Shown in pieces: positions 7,384 through 16,639 of a stretch of 35,850 nucleotides of DNA. The notes beneath the pieces are model-generated. The model was not told the origin of the DNA and made no database searches. It was given only the letters and a program-made list of their open reading frames with translations. The translations under genes and the position numbers were made by a program. Within the stretch, counting starts at the first letter, position 1. Every line of letters begins with the position of its first letter. Source of the DNA: a virus; the IMG/VR virus record IMGVR_UViG_3300032116_000675, positions 1-35,850 of that record; one strand, written 5' to 3'.

Positions 7384-7854
7384 TTAATTCCTAGTTACAG
7401 AGATGATATCCACATATCTAACTCTAAGATCAATCCCACCACCTGAAATAGTTGGACTAGATAAAGTTGTAGAATCTGGATGAGTATGAGAACCACCACC
7501 ACCTGGATTGTTATTACTTACAACTCCAGGATTTGCGGATGCCGCTAAAGTTGATCCGGAAGCAGCTTGAGTTCTTGTAACTGATGATGCAATAAAGGAT
7601 ACGTTGTGTCGATGTGCAGTAAATGTTGAGTTGTCTATAGTGGTTGCACCTATTGTAACAGCTGAAACTGAAGTTGCTGTACCCGCATAATTAGAAAATA
7701 CTGTTGAAAACGCTGTGCCACCTAAATTATTGACAACACTCCCTGTAACTACCCTCAACATATAATCATTATCCGTGACATTCTTAGTCCATCCGGTAGG
7801 AGGAGTAGTCATTTTCATTATTGTGATATTTCCAGATCCGATAATAAGTGCCAT
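7384..7854 (-). CDS. Tail tip/collar-like protein, paralogue 2
   Basis: 156 residues. It shares the P-P-T-G-W-T-K entry, the L-R-V-V-T-G segment and the terminal R-V-R-Y-V-D-I-I-S-V-T-R-N with its neighbours. HxH motifs are H-R-H (F-T-A-H-R-H-N) and H-T-H (G-S-H-T-H-P). The stop lies two bases before the start of paralogue 1. The middle is Gly/Asn-rich (N-N-N-P-G-G-G-G). It is the most divergent of the three. Confidence 0.78.
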   Translation of the reverse strand: MALIIGSGNITIMKMTTPPTGWTKNVTDNDYMLRVVTGSVVNNLGGTAFSTVFSNYAGTATSVSAVTIGATTIDNSTFTAHRHNVSFIASSVTRTQAASGSTLAASANPGVVSNNNPGGGGSHTHPDSTTLSSPTISGGGIDLRVRYVDIISVTRN

Positions 7855-7857
7855 TGA

Positions 7858-8388
7858 TTAAGTCCTTGTTGCTAAAATTACATCAACATATCTAACTGCT
7901 AAATTTAATGAAGCATATGTACCCGAAATTGTAGATCCGACAAGAGGGTGAGCATGCGACGCGTTCGTTCCTGGGTGAGTATTGATTACTCCGGGATCAA
8001 ATGATCCTACAAGACCAAAAAGAGTTTGAGGTCCTGCGGCAGTCGCAGGAGAAATAAACCTTCTACTAACAGCGGGGTTTGTATGGGTATGCAAAGGAAT
8101 TTGAGCAGAAGTAAGTGTTGTGGCACCTAAAGTTCCACCATACGTTAAAGATCCAGATAAACTTCTAGATGTAAGTGCGGTAGTAAAATTTACCGAACCC
8201 CCAGATGATACTGATCCGGAAACGCCGCGCAAAGTATAATCGTCCGCAGAAGTATCTTTGGTCCATCCTGTTGGTGCAGTTGTTTGTACAAAAACCATTG
8301 TTGCACCTTGATAATTTGGATCTTCTGGATCACCACTGTTTATTATCGATGAGAGAACAAATGTGTTTAATGAATTTATTCTAGGCAT
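7858..8388 (-). CDS. Tail tip/collar-like protein, paralogue 3
   Basis: 176 residues. It has an extra N-terminal segment (M-P-R-I-N-S-L-N-T-F...) before the shared Q-T-T-A-P-T-G-W-T-K, then G-S-V-S-S-G-G-S-V-N-F-T-T-A-L, HxH motifs H-T-H (I-P-L-H-T-H-T) and H-A-H (A-S-H-A-H-P), and a C-terminus A-V-R-Y-V-D-V-I-L-A-T-R-T. It directly follows the giant fibre gene (2-base gap), so it is likely translated with it. Three tandem copies suggest either a heterotrimeric tip or alternative tips. Confidence 0.8.
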   Translation of the reverse strand: MPRINSLNTFVLSSIINSGDPEDPNYQGATMVFVQTTAPTGWTKDTSADDYTLRGVSGSVSSGGSVNFTTALTSRSLSGSLTYGGTLGATTLTSAQIPLHTHTNPAVSRRFISPATAAGPQTLFGLVGSFDPGVINTHPGTNASHAHPLVGSTISGTYASLNLAVRYVDVILATRT

Positions 8389-8390
8389 AA

Positions 8391-11300
8391 TTATCCAAAC
8401 GTAGCTTCAGAACCAAAGACGGTCCATGCGCCACTTGTACGTATTAAAGTAAATGAATAGATTTCTTTTTTACTTGCTGAAGCAGTAGGTACGGTGTTAT
8501 TAAACCAGTTGATTGTTTGAGCGGCACCATCTATTTGTACAGCACTAGGATAATATGCAGTACCACCTTGTATAACAATTATAGAAACAACAATTGTTCT
8601 GTCTGCTGTTGTTGGTACATTTGTAAAGTTTGCTGTCCAGTTTGCTGAAGGACTTGTATGATAAAAAGTTGTACCATTCTGTAAATTATGTGTAACAGTA
8701 CCAGTTGCACCAGTTAATGTAGAGAGAACTTCTGTTGTTTCTGCTAAAGTAGTTACACCAGTAACAGACAAATCACCAGAAATTGTACCACCGCTGGTAG
8801 CTAATCGAGTATTCGCAGAAGCGAAAGCACCATTAGCATAACTTGATGCGGCAGTAACATTTGTTGAAGATGTGTTCGCAGTACCAAACGCCGAATTTGC
8901 GTATGATCCTGAAGTTACTGCTCTTTGATCTGCGGTATTTGCAGCACCAAATGCAGCATTAGCATAAGAACCACTTGTTACTGCTCTTTGGTCAGCCGTT
9001 GCAGCATTAGTGGTAGATGTATTGGCTGCACCATAGGCACTATTAGCATAACTTGATGCTGAACCGGCATTAGTAGTAGCAGTGTTTGCTTGACCGTATG
9101 CAGAGTTAGCATATGAACCTGATGTTACAGCTTTTTGGTCAGCTGTTGCAGCATTAGTAGTAGCAGTGTTTGTTTGAGTATATGCAGCATTAGCATATAC
9201 ACCAGAACTTACTGCTTTCTGATCAGCTGTTGCAGCATTGGTAGTTGCTGTATTTGCTTGGCCATAAGCAGAGTTAGCATAACTACCAGATGTTACAGCA
9301 CGTTGGTCTGAAGTATTAGCAACTCCAAACGCAGCATTAGCATATGTACCACTTGTTACTGCTCTTTGGTCAGCCGTTGCAGCATTGGTGATAGCAGTGT
9401 TTGCTTGACCGTATGCAGAGTTAGCATATGAACCTGATGTTACAGCTTTTTGGTCAGCTGTTGCAGCATTAGTAGTTGCTGTGTTGGCTTGTCCGTATGC
9501 AGCATTAGCATATACACCAGAACTTACTGCTTTCTGATCAGCTGTTGCAGCATTGGTAGTTGCTGTATTTGCTTGGCCATAAGCAGAGTTAGCATAACTA
9601 CCAGATGTTACAGCACGTTGGTCAGCAGTTGCAGCATTAGTGTTTGCAGTATTGGCTTGGTCATAAGCAGAGTTAGCATAATTAGATGCAGATGCGGTAT
9701 TAGCCAATGCAGTATTCGCAACACCAAATGCTGAATTAGCATAACTGGACGCAGAATTAGCAGTATCTCTAGCATATTGATCTGAACCGCTAGTTCCTGT
9801 ATTAGCAGCTGCAAAAGCAGCATTTGCATAAACACCAGCAGAAATAGAATTAACATTGGCTGTATTAGCGACACTGTAAGCTGAATTGGCATAAGAACTG
9901 GCACTTACGGCCGTTTGATTGGCGGTATTAGCTGTATTATATAATTCTTTAATTACATTCGCAGAAGTTAGATTTGCGAATGTAAGATTGCCTGAGCCGT
10001 CAGTTCTAATATAATCATCATTTAAACCACCAGTAATGTGTACATTTCCAATTGGTCCCAACAGAACACTTTTTGCAATACTGGTATCTAAGTTTGCACG
10101 TATATTAACTGTGTTACTCGAAGCAATGACACGAATTTGTTCATTTTCATTATTCATGCCGCCAGTAGCAATCACAACATCATTTTCAATTAATGTGCCA
10201 ATTATTAAACTACCGCCGCCCGTTGTTGTATTTCCTGATACATACAGGTAACCATCATTTGGTCCAACTAAAGTATAATCTGGATCATTATGTGTGCTTG
10301 AGCCGATACCCATATCAATATAAGTATCGTTTTCTGTACCATTGTCAGCAGTTGCAACATAATCTGAAGATGCATTACTTCCAAAGTTAATGTTTTGAAT
10401 GTTTATTTGCGAGTAACTATCTTCGTTTGTCGATGCTTGAAAAACTGTGTGTGGCTGATAATCATATCCAACAGGAATACCGGCATATAATGCGTTATGC
10501 CCATTCGCTTCACCAAAAAATTGGCCACTATTACCTGTAACTTGTAAAGATGTAACATTTCCTACAAAACTAACATTACCCAAAACAGTAAGGTCATTTT
10601 GAACTGTTACATTACCAGTTATTGTACCACCAGATGAATTAAATTTAGTGTTAGCTAATGTATACGCAGAGTTGGCATAAGAGCCAGAAGTTACAGCTCT
10701 TTGATCAGCGGTGTTAGCACCAGCAAAAGCGGCATTAGCATATGTGCCAGCACTTACTGATTTCTGGTCTGCGGTATTAGCCGAAGCAAATCCAGAATTG
10801 GCATAACTGGATGCTGAGTTAGCCACATCAAAAGAACTGTTAGCATATACACCAGATGTTACAGCTTTTTGATCAGCAGTGTTAGCACCAGCAAAAGCGG
10901 CATTAGCATAAACACTAGCACTAACAATATTTGCGTCTAATATAGGTATAGAACTTAGGATGGAGTTTATATTAAGATTAGCAATATTCGCAACACCAAA
11001 TGCTGAGTTAGCATAAGAACCACTTGTTACTGCTCTTTGGTCTGCTGTTGCAGCATTGGTAGTAGCAGTATTTGCCTGATCATAAGCACTATTAGTATTA
11101 ACCAATGTAGTATTAGCAACACCAAATGCTGAGTTAGCATAACTAGAAGCAGATACAGTATTAGATAATGCGGTATTAGCAACATCGTAAGCTGAATTGG
11201 CATAACTGCCACTAATTATAGCTTTTTGATCAGCTGTTGCAGCATTAGTAGTTGCTGTGTTAGCTTGGCCATATGCTGAATTGGCATAACTGGAGGCCGA

Positions 11301-13364
11301 ATTAGCAGCATTTCTTACCCACGTATCAGTGGCATTATTGGCAGTTTCAAATGCAGCATTAGCATATACACCAGAACTAATGGCTTTTTGATCAGCAGTA
11401 GCAGCATTGGTGTTGGCGGTGTTTGCTTGTAAATATGCTGAGTTAGCATAAGAGCCACTTGTTATTGCTCTTTGGTCAGATGTAATCGCATTGGTGTTGG
11501 CAATGTTTGCTTGTAAATATGCTGAATTAGCATAGTCACCAGAAGTAACAGCTCTTTGATCAACAACTGCAATATTCGTATTTGCTGTGTTTGCTTGTAA
11601 ATATGCTGAATTAGCATACGAACTCGCCATAGTAGCTTTACTATCAGAAGTATTGGCTGTAGAGAAAGAACTGTTAGCATAGTCACCAGAAGTAACAGCT
11701 CTTTGATCTGCTGTTGCAGCATTGGTAGTTGCTGTATTAGCTTGACTGTATCCACTATTGGCATAACTACTTGCACTATTTGATGCATCTCTTGCCCAAC
11801 TATCTGTAATTCCACTGTTTGCAACAGCAAATGCAGCATTAGCATATACACCAGCAGAAATAGAATTAATATTTGCTGTATTAGCCACAGAAAATCCAGA
11901 ATTAGCATAATCACCAGAAGTTACTGCCTTTTGATCTGCCGTATTCGCAACAACAAAAGCACTATTTGCATATGAACTAGCTGCGTTAGCTGTATTTCTA
12001 GCTAAAGTGTCTGATGATCCTGTATTTGCTGCAGCATAAGCAGCATTAGCATATACACCAGCAGAAATAGAGTTATTGTTTGCTGTATTGGCTAGACTAT
12101 AAGCACTATTTGCATATGAACCGGATGTTAATGCTTTTTGGTCTGCTGTGGAGGCATCTGTTAATGCTGTATTTGATATACCAAATGCTGAGTTTGCGTA
12201 ATCACCACTTGTTACTGCTTTCTGATCAGCTGTTGCAGCATTTGTTGTTGCAGTATTTGCTTGACTGTAAGCAGCATTGGCATATGAACTGCCAGAGTTA
12301 GCTGTACCAAATGCTGAATTCGTATGATCTACAGGATCATATCCTCTAACTCTAATTGTATCGGTTACTATATTGGCCGTAAGATTTGCAATACTGAAAC
12401 TTGAGTTAGCGATATCGATAACATTATTTGGTGAAGATGTATCGAAACTGGGATCTTCGTAGTTATAAAACAAATAATATTTACCATCTGTAGCATCTCG
12501 GAAAAGACCAGTATGTTTTCTGGTGACACCAGCATCTGGACTATAGTGACCAAAGAAACCCATATCTAAAGTATCAGAAGTTTCATTATTTGCAGCTAGT
12601 TGAATTAATGGATCATCAATTTTAATATCCGAAACTGATATTGTTGTGGCGTTTCCAGATACTATCAAATTACCAGTGATATTTAAATCTCCAGATATTG
12701 TACCACCAGTCAAATTTAATTTACTATTTGCAGTACTGTAAGATGAATTTGCATAAGAACTGGCAGAGTTCGCTACACTAAAGGCTGAATTGGAATAACT
12801 TGAAATAGATAATGTATTGCTTGATGCGGAATTTGCTACACCAAAAGAAGTATTAGCATAGTCACCAGAAGTTACTGCTCTTTGATCCGCTGTAGCTGCA
12901 TTGGTCGTTGCAGTATTTGCTTCATTATAAGCACTATTAGCGTAAGAACTAGCACTACTGGAATTGTCAATAGAAGTATTAGCTTGTGCATAAGCTGAAT
13001 TAGCATACGATCCACTAGTTACTGATTTTTGATCAACAGTATTAGCCGCAGCAAATGCAGAATTAGCATAAACACCAGCACTATTCGCTGTATTTCTAGC
13101 TAAAGTATCTGGTGATCCTGTGTTGGCTGCAGCGTAAGCGGCATTAGCATATACACCAGAACTATTCGCAGTATTTCTAGCATATGCATCTATTGGATCT
13201 GTTACAGCTGTATTCGCCGCAGCAAATGCAGAATTAGCATATGACGCCGCAGAGTTAGCCGCAGCAAAAGCAGAAGATATGTTTGCTGCAATCGATGGAC
13301 TTAAATCAGATTGTTGAATCGTTCCTGGTTGAATTAGACCATCTGTTAGTTGTGTTAATGGCAT
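8391..13364 (-). CDS. Giant repetitive tail fibre protein
   Basis: 1657 residues. The N-terminus (M-P-L-T-Q-L-T-D-G-L-I-Q-P-G-T-I) is a virion-anchor-like module also present at 16542. Most of the protein is Ala/Asn/Ser/Thr-rich repeats of the form S-Y-A-N-S-A-Y-x-x-A-N-T with or without the insert A-T-T-N-A-A-T-A-D-Q-K-A-V-T-S-G. Repeat periods are 21 or 28 residues, multiples of seven, as for a trimeric coiled coil. Two unique insertions interrupt it: about residues 221-341 (G-G-T-I-S-G-D-L-N-I-T-G then F-F-G-H-Y-S) and about 905-1141 (G-G-T-I-T-G-N-V-T-V). Residues from about 1521 form a C-terminal globular head ending F-G-S-E-A-T-F-G. It is probably the long fibre shaft; attachment of the tip proteins encoded next is inferred. 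Confidence 0.88.
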   Translation of the reverse strand: MPLTQLTDGLIQPGTIQQSDLSPSIAANISSAFAAANSAASYANSAFAAANTAVTDPIDAYARNTANSSGVYANAAYAAANTGSPDTLARNTANSAGVYANSAFAAANTVDQKSVTSGSYANSAYAQANTSIDNSSSASSYANSAYNEANTATTNAATADQRAVTSGDYANTSFGVANSASSNTLSISSYSNSAFSVANSASSYANSSYSTANSKLNLTGGTISGDLNITGNLIVSGNATTISVSDIKIDDPLIQLAANNETSDTLDMGFFGHYSPDAGVTRKHTGLFRDATDGKYYLFYNYEDPSFDTSSPNNVIDIANSSFSIANLTANIVTDTIRVRGYDPVDHTNSAFGTANSGSSYANAAYSQANTATTNAATADQKAVTSGDYANSAFGISNTALTDASTADQKALTSGSYANSAYSLANTANNNSISAGVYANAAYAAANTGSSDTLARNTANAASSYANSAFVVANTADQKAVTSGDYANSGFSVANTANINSISAGVYANAAFAVANSGITDSWARDASNSASSYANSGYSQANTATTNAATADQRAVTSGDYANSSFSTANTSDSKATMASSYANSAYLQANTANTNIAVVDQRAVTSGDYANSAYLQANIANTNAITSDQRAITSGSYANSAYLQANTANTNAATADQKAISSGVYANAAFETANNATDTWVRNAANSASSYANSAYGQANTATTNAATADQKAIISGSYANSAYDVANTALSNTVSASSYANSAFGVANTTLVNTNSAYDQANTATTNAATADQRAVTSGSYANSAFGVANIANLNINSILSSIPILDANIVSASVYANAAFAGANTADQKAVTSGVYANSSFDVANSASSYANSGFASANTADQKSVSAGTYANAAFAGANTADQRAVTSGSYANSAYTLANTKFNSSGGTITGNVTVQNDLTVLGNVSFVGNVTSLQVTGNSGQFFGEANGHNALYAGIPVGYDYQPHTVFQASTNEDSYSQINIQNINFGSNASSDYVATADNGTENDTYIDMGIGSSTHNDPDYTLVGPNDGYLYVSGNTTTGGGSLIIGTLIENDVVIATGGMNNENEQIRVIASSNTVNIRANLDTSIAKSVLLGPIGNVHITGGLNDDYIRTDGSGNLTFANLTSANVIKELYNTANTANQTAVSASSYANSAYSVANTANVNSISAGVYANAAFAAANTGTSGSDQYARDTANSASSYANSAFGVANTALANTASASNYANSAYDQANTANTNAATADQRAVTSGSYANSAYGQANTATTNAATADQKAVSSGVYANAAYGQANTATTNAATADQKAVTSGSYANSAYGQANTAITNAATADQRAVTSGTYANAAFGVANTSDQRAVTSGSYANSAYGQANTATTNAATADQKAVSSGVYANAAYTQTNTATTNAATADQKAVTSGSYANSAYGQANTATTNAGSASSYANSAYGAANTSTTNAATADQRAVTSGSYANAAFGAANTADQRAVTSGSYANSAFGTANTSSTNVTAASSYANGAFASANTRLATSGGTISGDLSVTGVTTLAETTEVLSTLTGATGTVTHNLQNGTTFYHTSPSANWTANFTNVPTTADRTIVVSIIVIQGGTAYYPSAVQIDGAAQTINWFNNTVPTASASKKEIYSFTLIRTSGAWTVFGSEATFG
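9075..9623 (-). repeat. Near-identical internal duplication in the fibre gene
   Basis: The block 9075-9308 recurs at 9390-9623 with an offset of exactly 315 bp, which is 105 codons or 15 heptads. Long stretches are identical (for example around 9101-9165 and 9416-9480), and differences are clustered near 9167-9195. The identity is much higher than between other repeat units, pointing to a recent duplication or gene conversion that kept the coiled-coil register. Confidence 0.8.
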
Positions 13365-13376
13365 ATCTTTTTCTTT

Positions 13377-16058
13377 TTATTTTGTTAAAAATGTTGATGT
13401 AGGTGGTGTAAAGTTAGAAGTATATCGTGCGTAACCCTTGGTAATGCGGAAGTCATCAATATAGCCATTAAAGTAGTAGTTATCGATGTCCACATAATAT
13501 CTTCCTAAAGCCATCACCTTTAGTGTTGTTGCTTGCGATGTCGTAGCAGGAGTGCCTTCGCTTGTTCCGTTCAAATAAAGTTTTAATTGCGTACCATCGT
13601 GTACCACAGCAAAGTGATACCAAGTGTTTGCACTTATCGTTGTTGATGATGAAATAGTCACCAATGCACTTCCAGAGGTGGCTATCTCAACATTTATTTT
13701 CAACGGACTCCCAAACAATGTGATAGCAATAGCATAGGCTGATATGCCGCTGTTTCGCGTTGTATAGATGCCGTAAATTTGCCCAGCAGTTGCAGCCGAT
13801 GGGTATATCCAGCCTTCTATTGTGAACTTTTCGTTAGATGCAAAAGGCACTAACTCGCTTGACGGAAACTTTAGGTAATCCCCCGTACCATCGAAGTACA
13901 TCGAGCTACCACCAAACTTACTCTGCGTCGTGCTGATCCGCGCGTTGCCTACTGTCTCTAGTACGTTCTTGGCGGCCGAGTCTACGACACCTGCGTTGGT
14001 GAAGTTGAGGAACAGGCTGGTCGCGGACGCAGCGAAAGAAGTGTTGACGTTTGATGTGCTCGGATAGGCCGAAGCGGAATCTGCGCCAGATGCCGATAGC
14101 GGCCTTGTCGGTGGAGTAAATGCACCCGTATAAACCGCAGTGCCTTTAACAAATCTTGCATTAGAAATAAAACCAGGGAAGAACCAAGTATCACCTCGAT
14201 TGCAACCAATGTTTACACCACCTACTCCAGTCGAGCCCCAACTTCCGTAATTGGCAGTTGCGTAACGTGTTCCATTAATAAAAATTGATATGTTGCCGCT
14301 AACATCTCTTACGAACACTACGTGGTGCCATGCTCCTATTATCCAAGTAAAGGTTGCAGTTAAAATTGTACTGCCCGAACTTGTAGCCTGCCACACTACA
14401 TTTGAACTAGATAATACAAACCTAAAGGGTTGACATTCGCTGATGTCAAAAATACAGTTAGTAGTCAATGCTGAGGTAGGATATATCCAACATTCGTAGG
14501 TAAAGGTGGTTATAGAACTAAATCCTTCTCCTGTACTTGGTACTCTTAAAAAATCTCCAGTACCATCAAAGAACCCACTACCACCTACAGTAGCCGCGCT
14601 GTATGCAGCAGTAGGAGCGAATGGGCTGAAGGCTTGGACGCTAACATCACCGTGGCGTGTGATAGCAAAACCGTTGGTGCTGTTGTCGATAAAACGATTC
14701 GACTGACATGTTAGTAACGAAGTGTTCGTAATTGCTGTTAGCGGTGCGGTTGGTACAGTCAACGTAGTGAGTGTCGGATCATAGGGCGTTGAACCTTTTA
14801 TAACCCTTGCATTAGAAATATATCCAGTAAACGGGTCTGTTCCACTAGCATATGCCCCGACTCTTACATCTGTAGTAGCGGAGTAATTATTACTATGGCT
14901 TGATAAAGTTGCCGACCTACTACCATTTACAAATAAAGAAAGTGTTGTACCAGACCTGCATACTGCAACATGGTTCCATTGGTTAATGGCAGGGGCAGAT
15001 GGGTTCAGCCAAATCGTATTCCATCCCTGCCAACGAATTAACCCTGTACCAGTAATCATCAACGCCCATTGAGCATCGCTGTTGCTCTCAAGATTGGCAA
15101 CTAAATAACCGCCGGTAGCAGTACTCGATGTCTTATAAAACCAGCACTCTACACAGAAGTCACCAGCGCCAAAAGACGTAGAGCTGCCTGAAGCAGTCTG
15201 TAAGTAATCGCCAGTTCCATCAAAGAAGTTACTCCACCCAGTCTGGCTAAACGGCGAGAACGTACCCTGCGTCGTGTTGCCGTTACGAGTAATGGTGAAG
15301 TTATTAGTGCTGGAATCTTGGAACACGTTGTTGTTAGCATTGTTTGTGCCATTACCCGATAACAACAATGTAGTTAGGTTGAAGTATGGGTCAGGAATTT
15401 GTACTGTTATATTAAATGATCTTGCAGTTTCTTGGTTTTGTGCATCAATCGCATCAACACTAAAACTATAAGTCGTTTCTGTACCTACACTCACTGTGCC
15501 ATAAAAATATCCATTTGATGCTAAGAATGTACCTGAAGGCAAAGAACTACCAGAAGAAACTGCATATGTAATTGTACCATCGCCTGCTGCACCTGAAGCC
15601 ACTAAATTAATTGCAAATGCGGTCCCTGAGTCTTGAGTTGTTAATGGTGATGTTGTAGTCCATGAAGGTGTACCATTTGCATTAAGTGATCGTAAATAGA
15701 TAGAACCCGATCCATCTGTATTGACCACATAAACATCTAATAATCCACTACTTAATGCTGGTACTGTAACATTTAATCGTGAAGAACTTACAAATGCTGT
15801 TGATGTTGCTGCTGTACCTTGAATGTAAACTACAGCACCACTTTGAAATCCTGTACCATTGATAATCATGAATCCGCCAGCTGTATCGATGGCAGTATCA
15901 TCTTTTACGACAAACGTAGAATTCGCAATTTGAATTGAAGAAATATTTACTGTTGCACCGCCACCACCACTACCTGTAATAATATTTACGGGTGTCGCTG
16001 CTGCAGCTGTAACACCTCTATTGACTAGTGTTTGCGAACCCGTTCTACGAATTGCCAT
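13377..16058 (-). CDS. Large adhesin with three LamG/concanavalin-like domains
   Basis: 893 residues. Order: N-terminal strand (M-A-I-R-R-T-G-S-Q-T-L-V) and a Gly linker; an IPT/TIG-like Ig domain (about 40-120, M-I-I-N-G-T-G-F then D-V-Y-V-V-N-T-D-G); a putative Ig/cadherin-like domain (about 130-222); then three LamG-like jelly rolls at about 270-425, 480-650 and 705-890. Each has F-D-G-T-G-D-(Y/F)-L, an aromatic W-(F/I)-Y strand, W-x-H-(V/F)-A/V-V and a closing G-(Y/F)-I-x-x-x-R-x-x-K-G. Such domains bind glycans, so a role in host surface recognition is likely. It lies 12 bases before the giant fibre gene and overlaps the upstream gene by one base. Local base composition is mosaic (see findings). 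Confidence 0.82.
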   Translation of the reverse strand: MAIRRTGSQTLVNRGVTAAAATPVNIITGSGGGGATVNISSIQIANSTFVVKDDTAIDTAGGFMIINGTGFQSGAVVYIQGTAATSTAFVSSSRLNVTVPALSSGLLDVYVVNTDGSGSIYLRSLNANGTPSWTTTSPLTTQDSGTAFAINLVASGAAGDGTITYAVSSGSSLPSGTFLASNGYFYGTVSVGTETTYSFSVDAIDAQNQETARSFNITVQIPDPYFNLTTLLLSGNGTNNANNNVFQDSSTNNFTITRNGNTTQGTFSPFSQTGWSNFFDGTGDYLQTASGSSTSFGAGDFCVECWFYKTSSTATGGYLVANLESNSDAQWALMITGTGLIRWQGWNTIWLNPSAPAINQWNHVAVCRSGTTLSLFVNGSRSATLSSHSNNYSATTDVRVGAYASGTDPFTGYISNARVIKGSTPYDPTLTTLTVPTAPLTAITNTSLLTCQSNRFIDNSTNGFAITRHGDVSVQAFSPFAPTAAYSAATVGGSGFFDGTGDFLRVPSTGEGFSSITTFTYECWIYPTSALTTNCIFDISECQPFRFVLSSSNVVWQATSSGSTILTATFTWIIGAWHHVVFVRDVSGNISIFINGTRYATANYGSWGSTGVGGVNIGCNRGDTWFFPGFISNARFVKGTAVYTGAFTPPTRPLSASGADSASAYPSTSNVNTSFAASATSLFLNFTNAGVVDSAAKNVLETVGNARISTTQSKFGGSSMYFDGTGDYLKFPSSELVPFASNEKFTIEGWIYPSAATAGQIYGIYTTRNSGISAYAIAITLFGSPLKINVEIATSGSALVTISSSTTISANTWYHFAVVHDGTQLKLYLNGTSEGTPATTSQATTLKVMALGRYYVDIDNYYFNGYIDDFRITKGYARYTSNFTPPTSTFLTK

Positions 16059-16387
16059 TAGGTCAACTCCGTACCAAATAGATTGAAACTTAAACTGGTA
16101 TTATTTGCATACACAGTGATTACATCGGTATTACCTAATGTCATACCCATCGTTAAATGAATCGAATCATTTCCTGGTACGGCAGTATCATATGCTATGT
16201 AATGTTTGTTTGCAATGGTTTCACCGGCAGGACGTATAGCAATTCTAAATGTACCACCAGTTGATGAACGATTACATACTGAGATTGATGATGCTACTGC
16301 TTGAGTAGATGCAGGTACAGTATATAATGTCGTATCAGTTGTGGCTGATGGTGCTGATTGTCCTAAAACTTTATATGTTGTTGGCAT
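16058..16387 (-). CDS. Small virion-associated beta-sandwich-like protein
   Basis: 109 residues (M-P-T-T-Y-K-V-L-G-Q-S-A-P...). The pattern L-Y-T-V-P-A-S-T-Q-A-V-A-S-S-I-S-V-C-N-R followed by F-R-I-A-I-R-P-A-G and Y-A-N-N-T-S-L-S-F-N-L-F-G is found in small structural proteins next to T4-like phage fibres. The stop overlaps the start of the LamG adhesin (one base), so expression is coupled. Role inferred from context only. Confidence 0.75.
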   Translation of the reverse strand: MPTTYKVLGQSAPSATTDTTLYTVPASTQAVASSISVCNRSSTGGTFRIAIRPAGETIANKHYIAYDTAVPGNDSIHLTMGMTLGNTDVITVYANNTSLSFNLFGTELT

Positions 16388-16389
16388 TT

Positions 16390-16542
16390 TTACATTCCCG
16401 AAAGTACGAATGGATGAAATTGTGCTGCTGTATTTGCTGTAGCCATTGCGTAATTAATGTTCGCAGTAACTTCAGTATTTAAGTCTACTGTTTTAATTGT
16501 ACCTGGTTTAATAAGACCAGTTGATAGTTTTGTAATCGTCAT
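16390..16542 (-). CDS. 50-residue stand-alone copy of the fibre N-terminal module
   Basis: 50 residues starting M-T-I-T-K-L-S-T-G-L-I-K-P-G-T-I and ending F-V-L-S-G-M. The first 40 residues match the start of the 1657-residue fibre (M-P-L-T-Q-L-T-D-G-L-I-Q-P-G-T-I ... A-N-I-S-S-A-F-A-A-A-N), including the A-N-T-A-A beginning of the repeat region, and then the frame stops. It may be a truncated fibre left by module exchange, or a short protein occupying the same virion socket. No clear ribosome site precedes it; the ATG lies four bases after the stop of the fragment at 16547, so coupling is possible. Confidence 0.6.
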   Translation of the reverse strand: MTITKLSTGLIKPGTIKTVDLNTEVTANINYAMATANTAAQFHPFVLSGM

Positions 16543-16546
16543 ATGT

Positions 16547-16639
16547 TTAGAAAGTAATTGAACCTGAACCTGTGAATGTGTAAATCGTATCTGAACCTAA
16601 TGTTGTAACTGTTATTTTTAAATTAAGCCCATGTGCCAA
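16547..16639 (-). pseudogene. Fragment of a fibre C-terminal segment
   Basis: A short open frame, +1 relative to the end of the upstream 214-residue gene, encodes G-L-N-L-K-I-T-V-T-T-L-G-S-D-T-I-Y-T-F and then T-G-S-G-S-I-T-F before the stop. The closing Y-T-F-T-G-S-G-S-I-T-F pattern is typical of the last strand of phage fibre and glycine-rich tail proteins. No ATG is available (TTG at 16639 is possible). It is best explained as the original 3' end of a fibre gene put out of frame, or a very small coupled gene. Confidence 0.4.

Noticed and set aside
8391-13364. Regular repeats resembling a CRISPR array or minisatellite, and several open frames on both strands within the fibre gene (for example 11462-11914 and 9450-9734)
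   Set aside because: The repeats are codon-phased within a single 1657-codon frame and differ mostly at synonymous or conservative positions; the other frames are low-complexity shadows of the same repeats.
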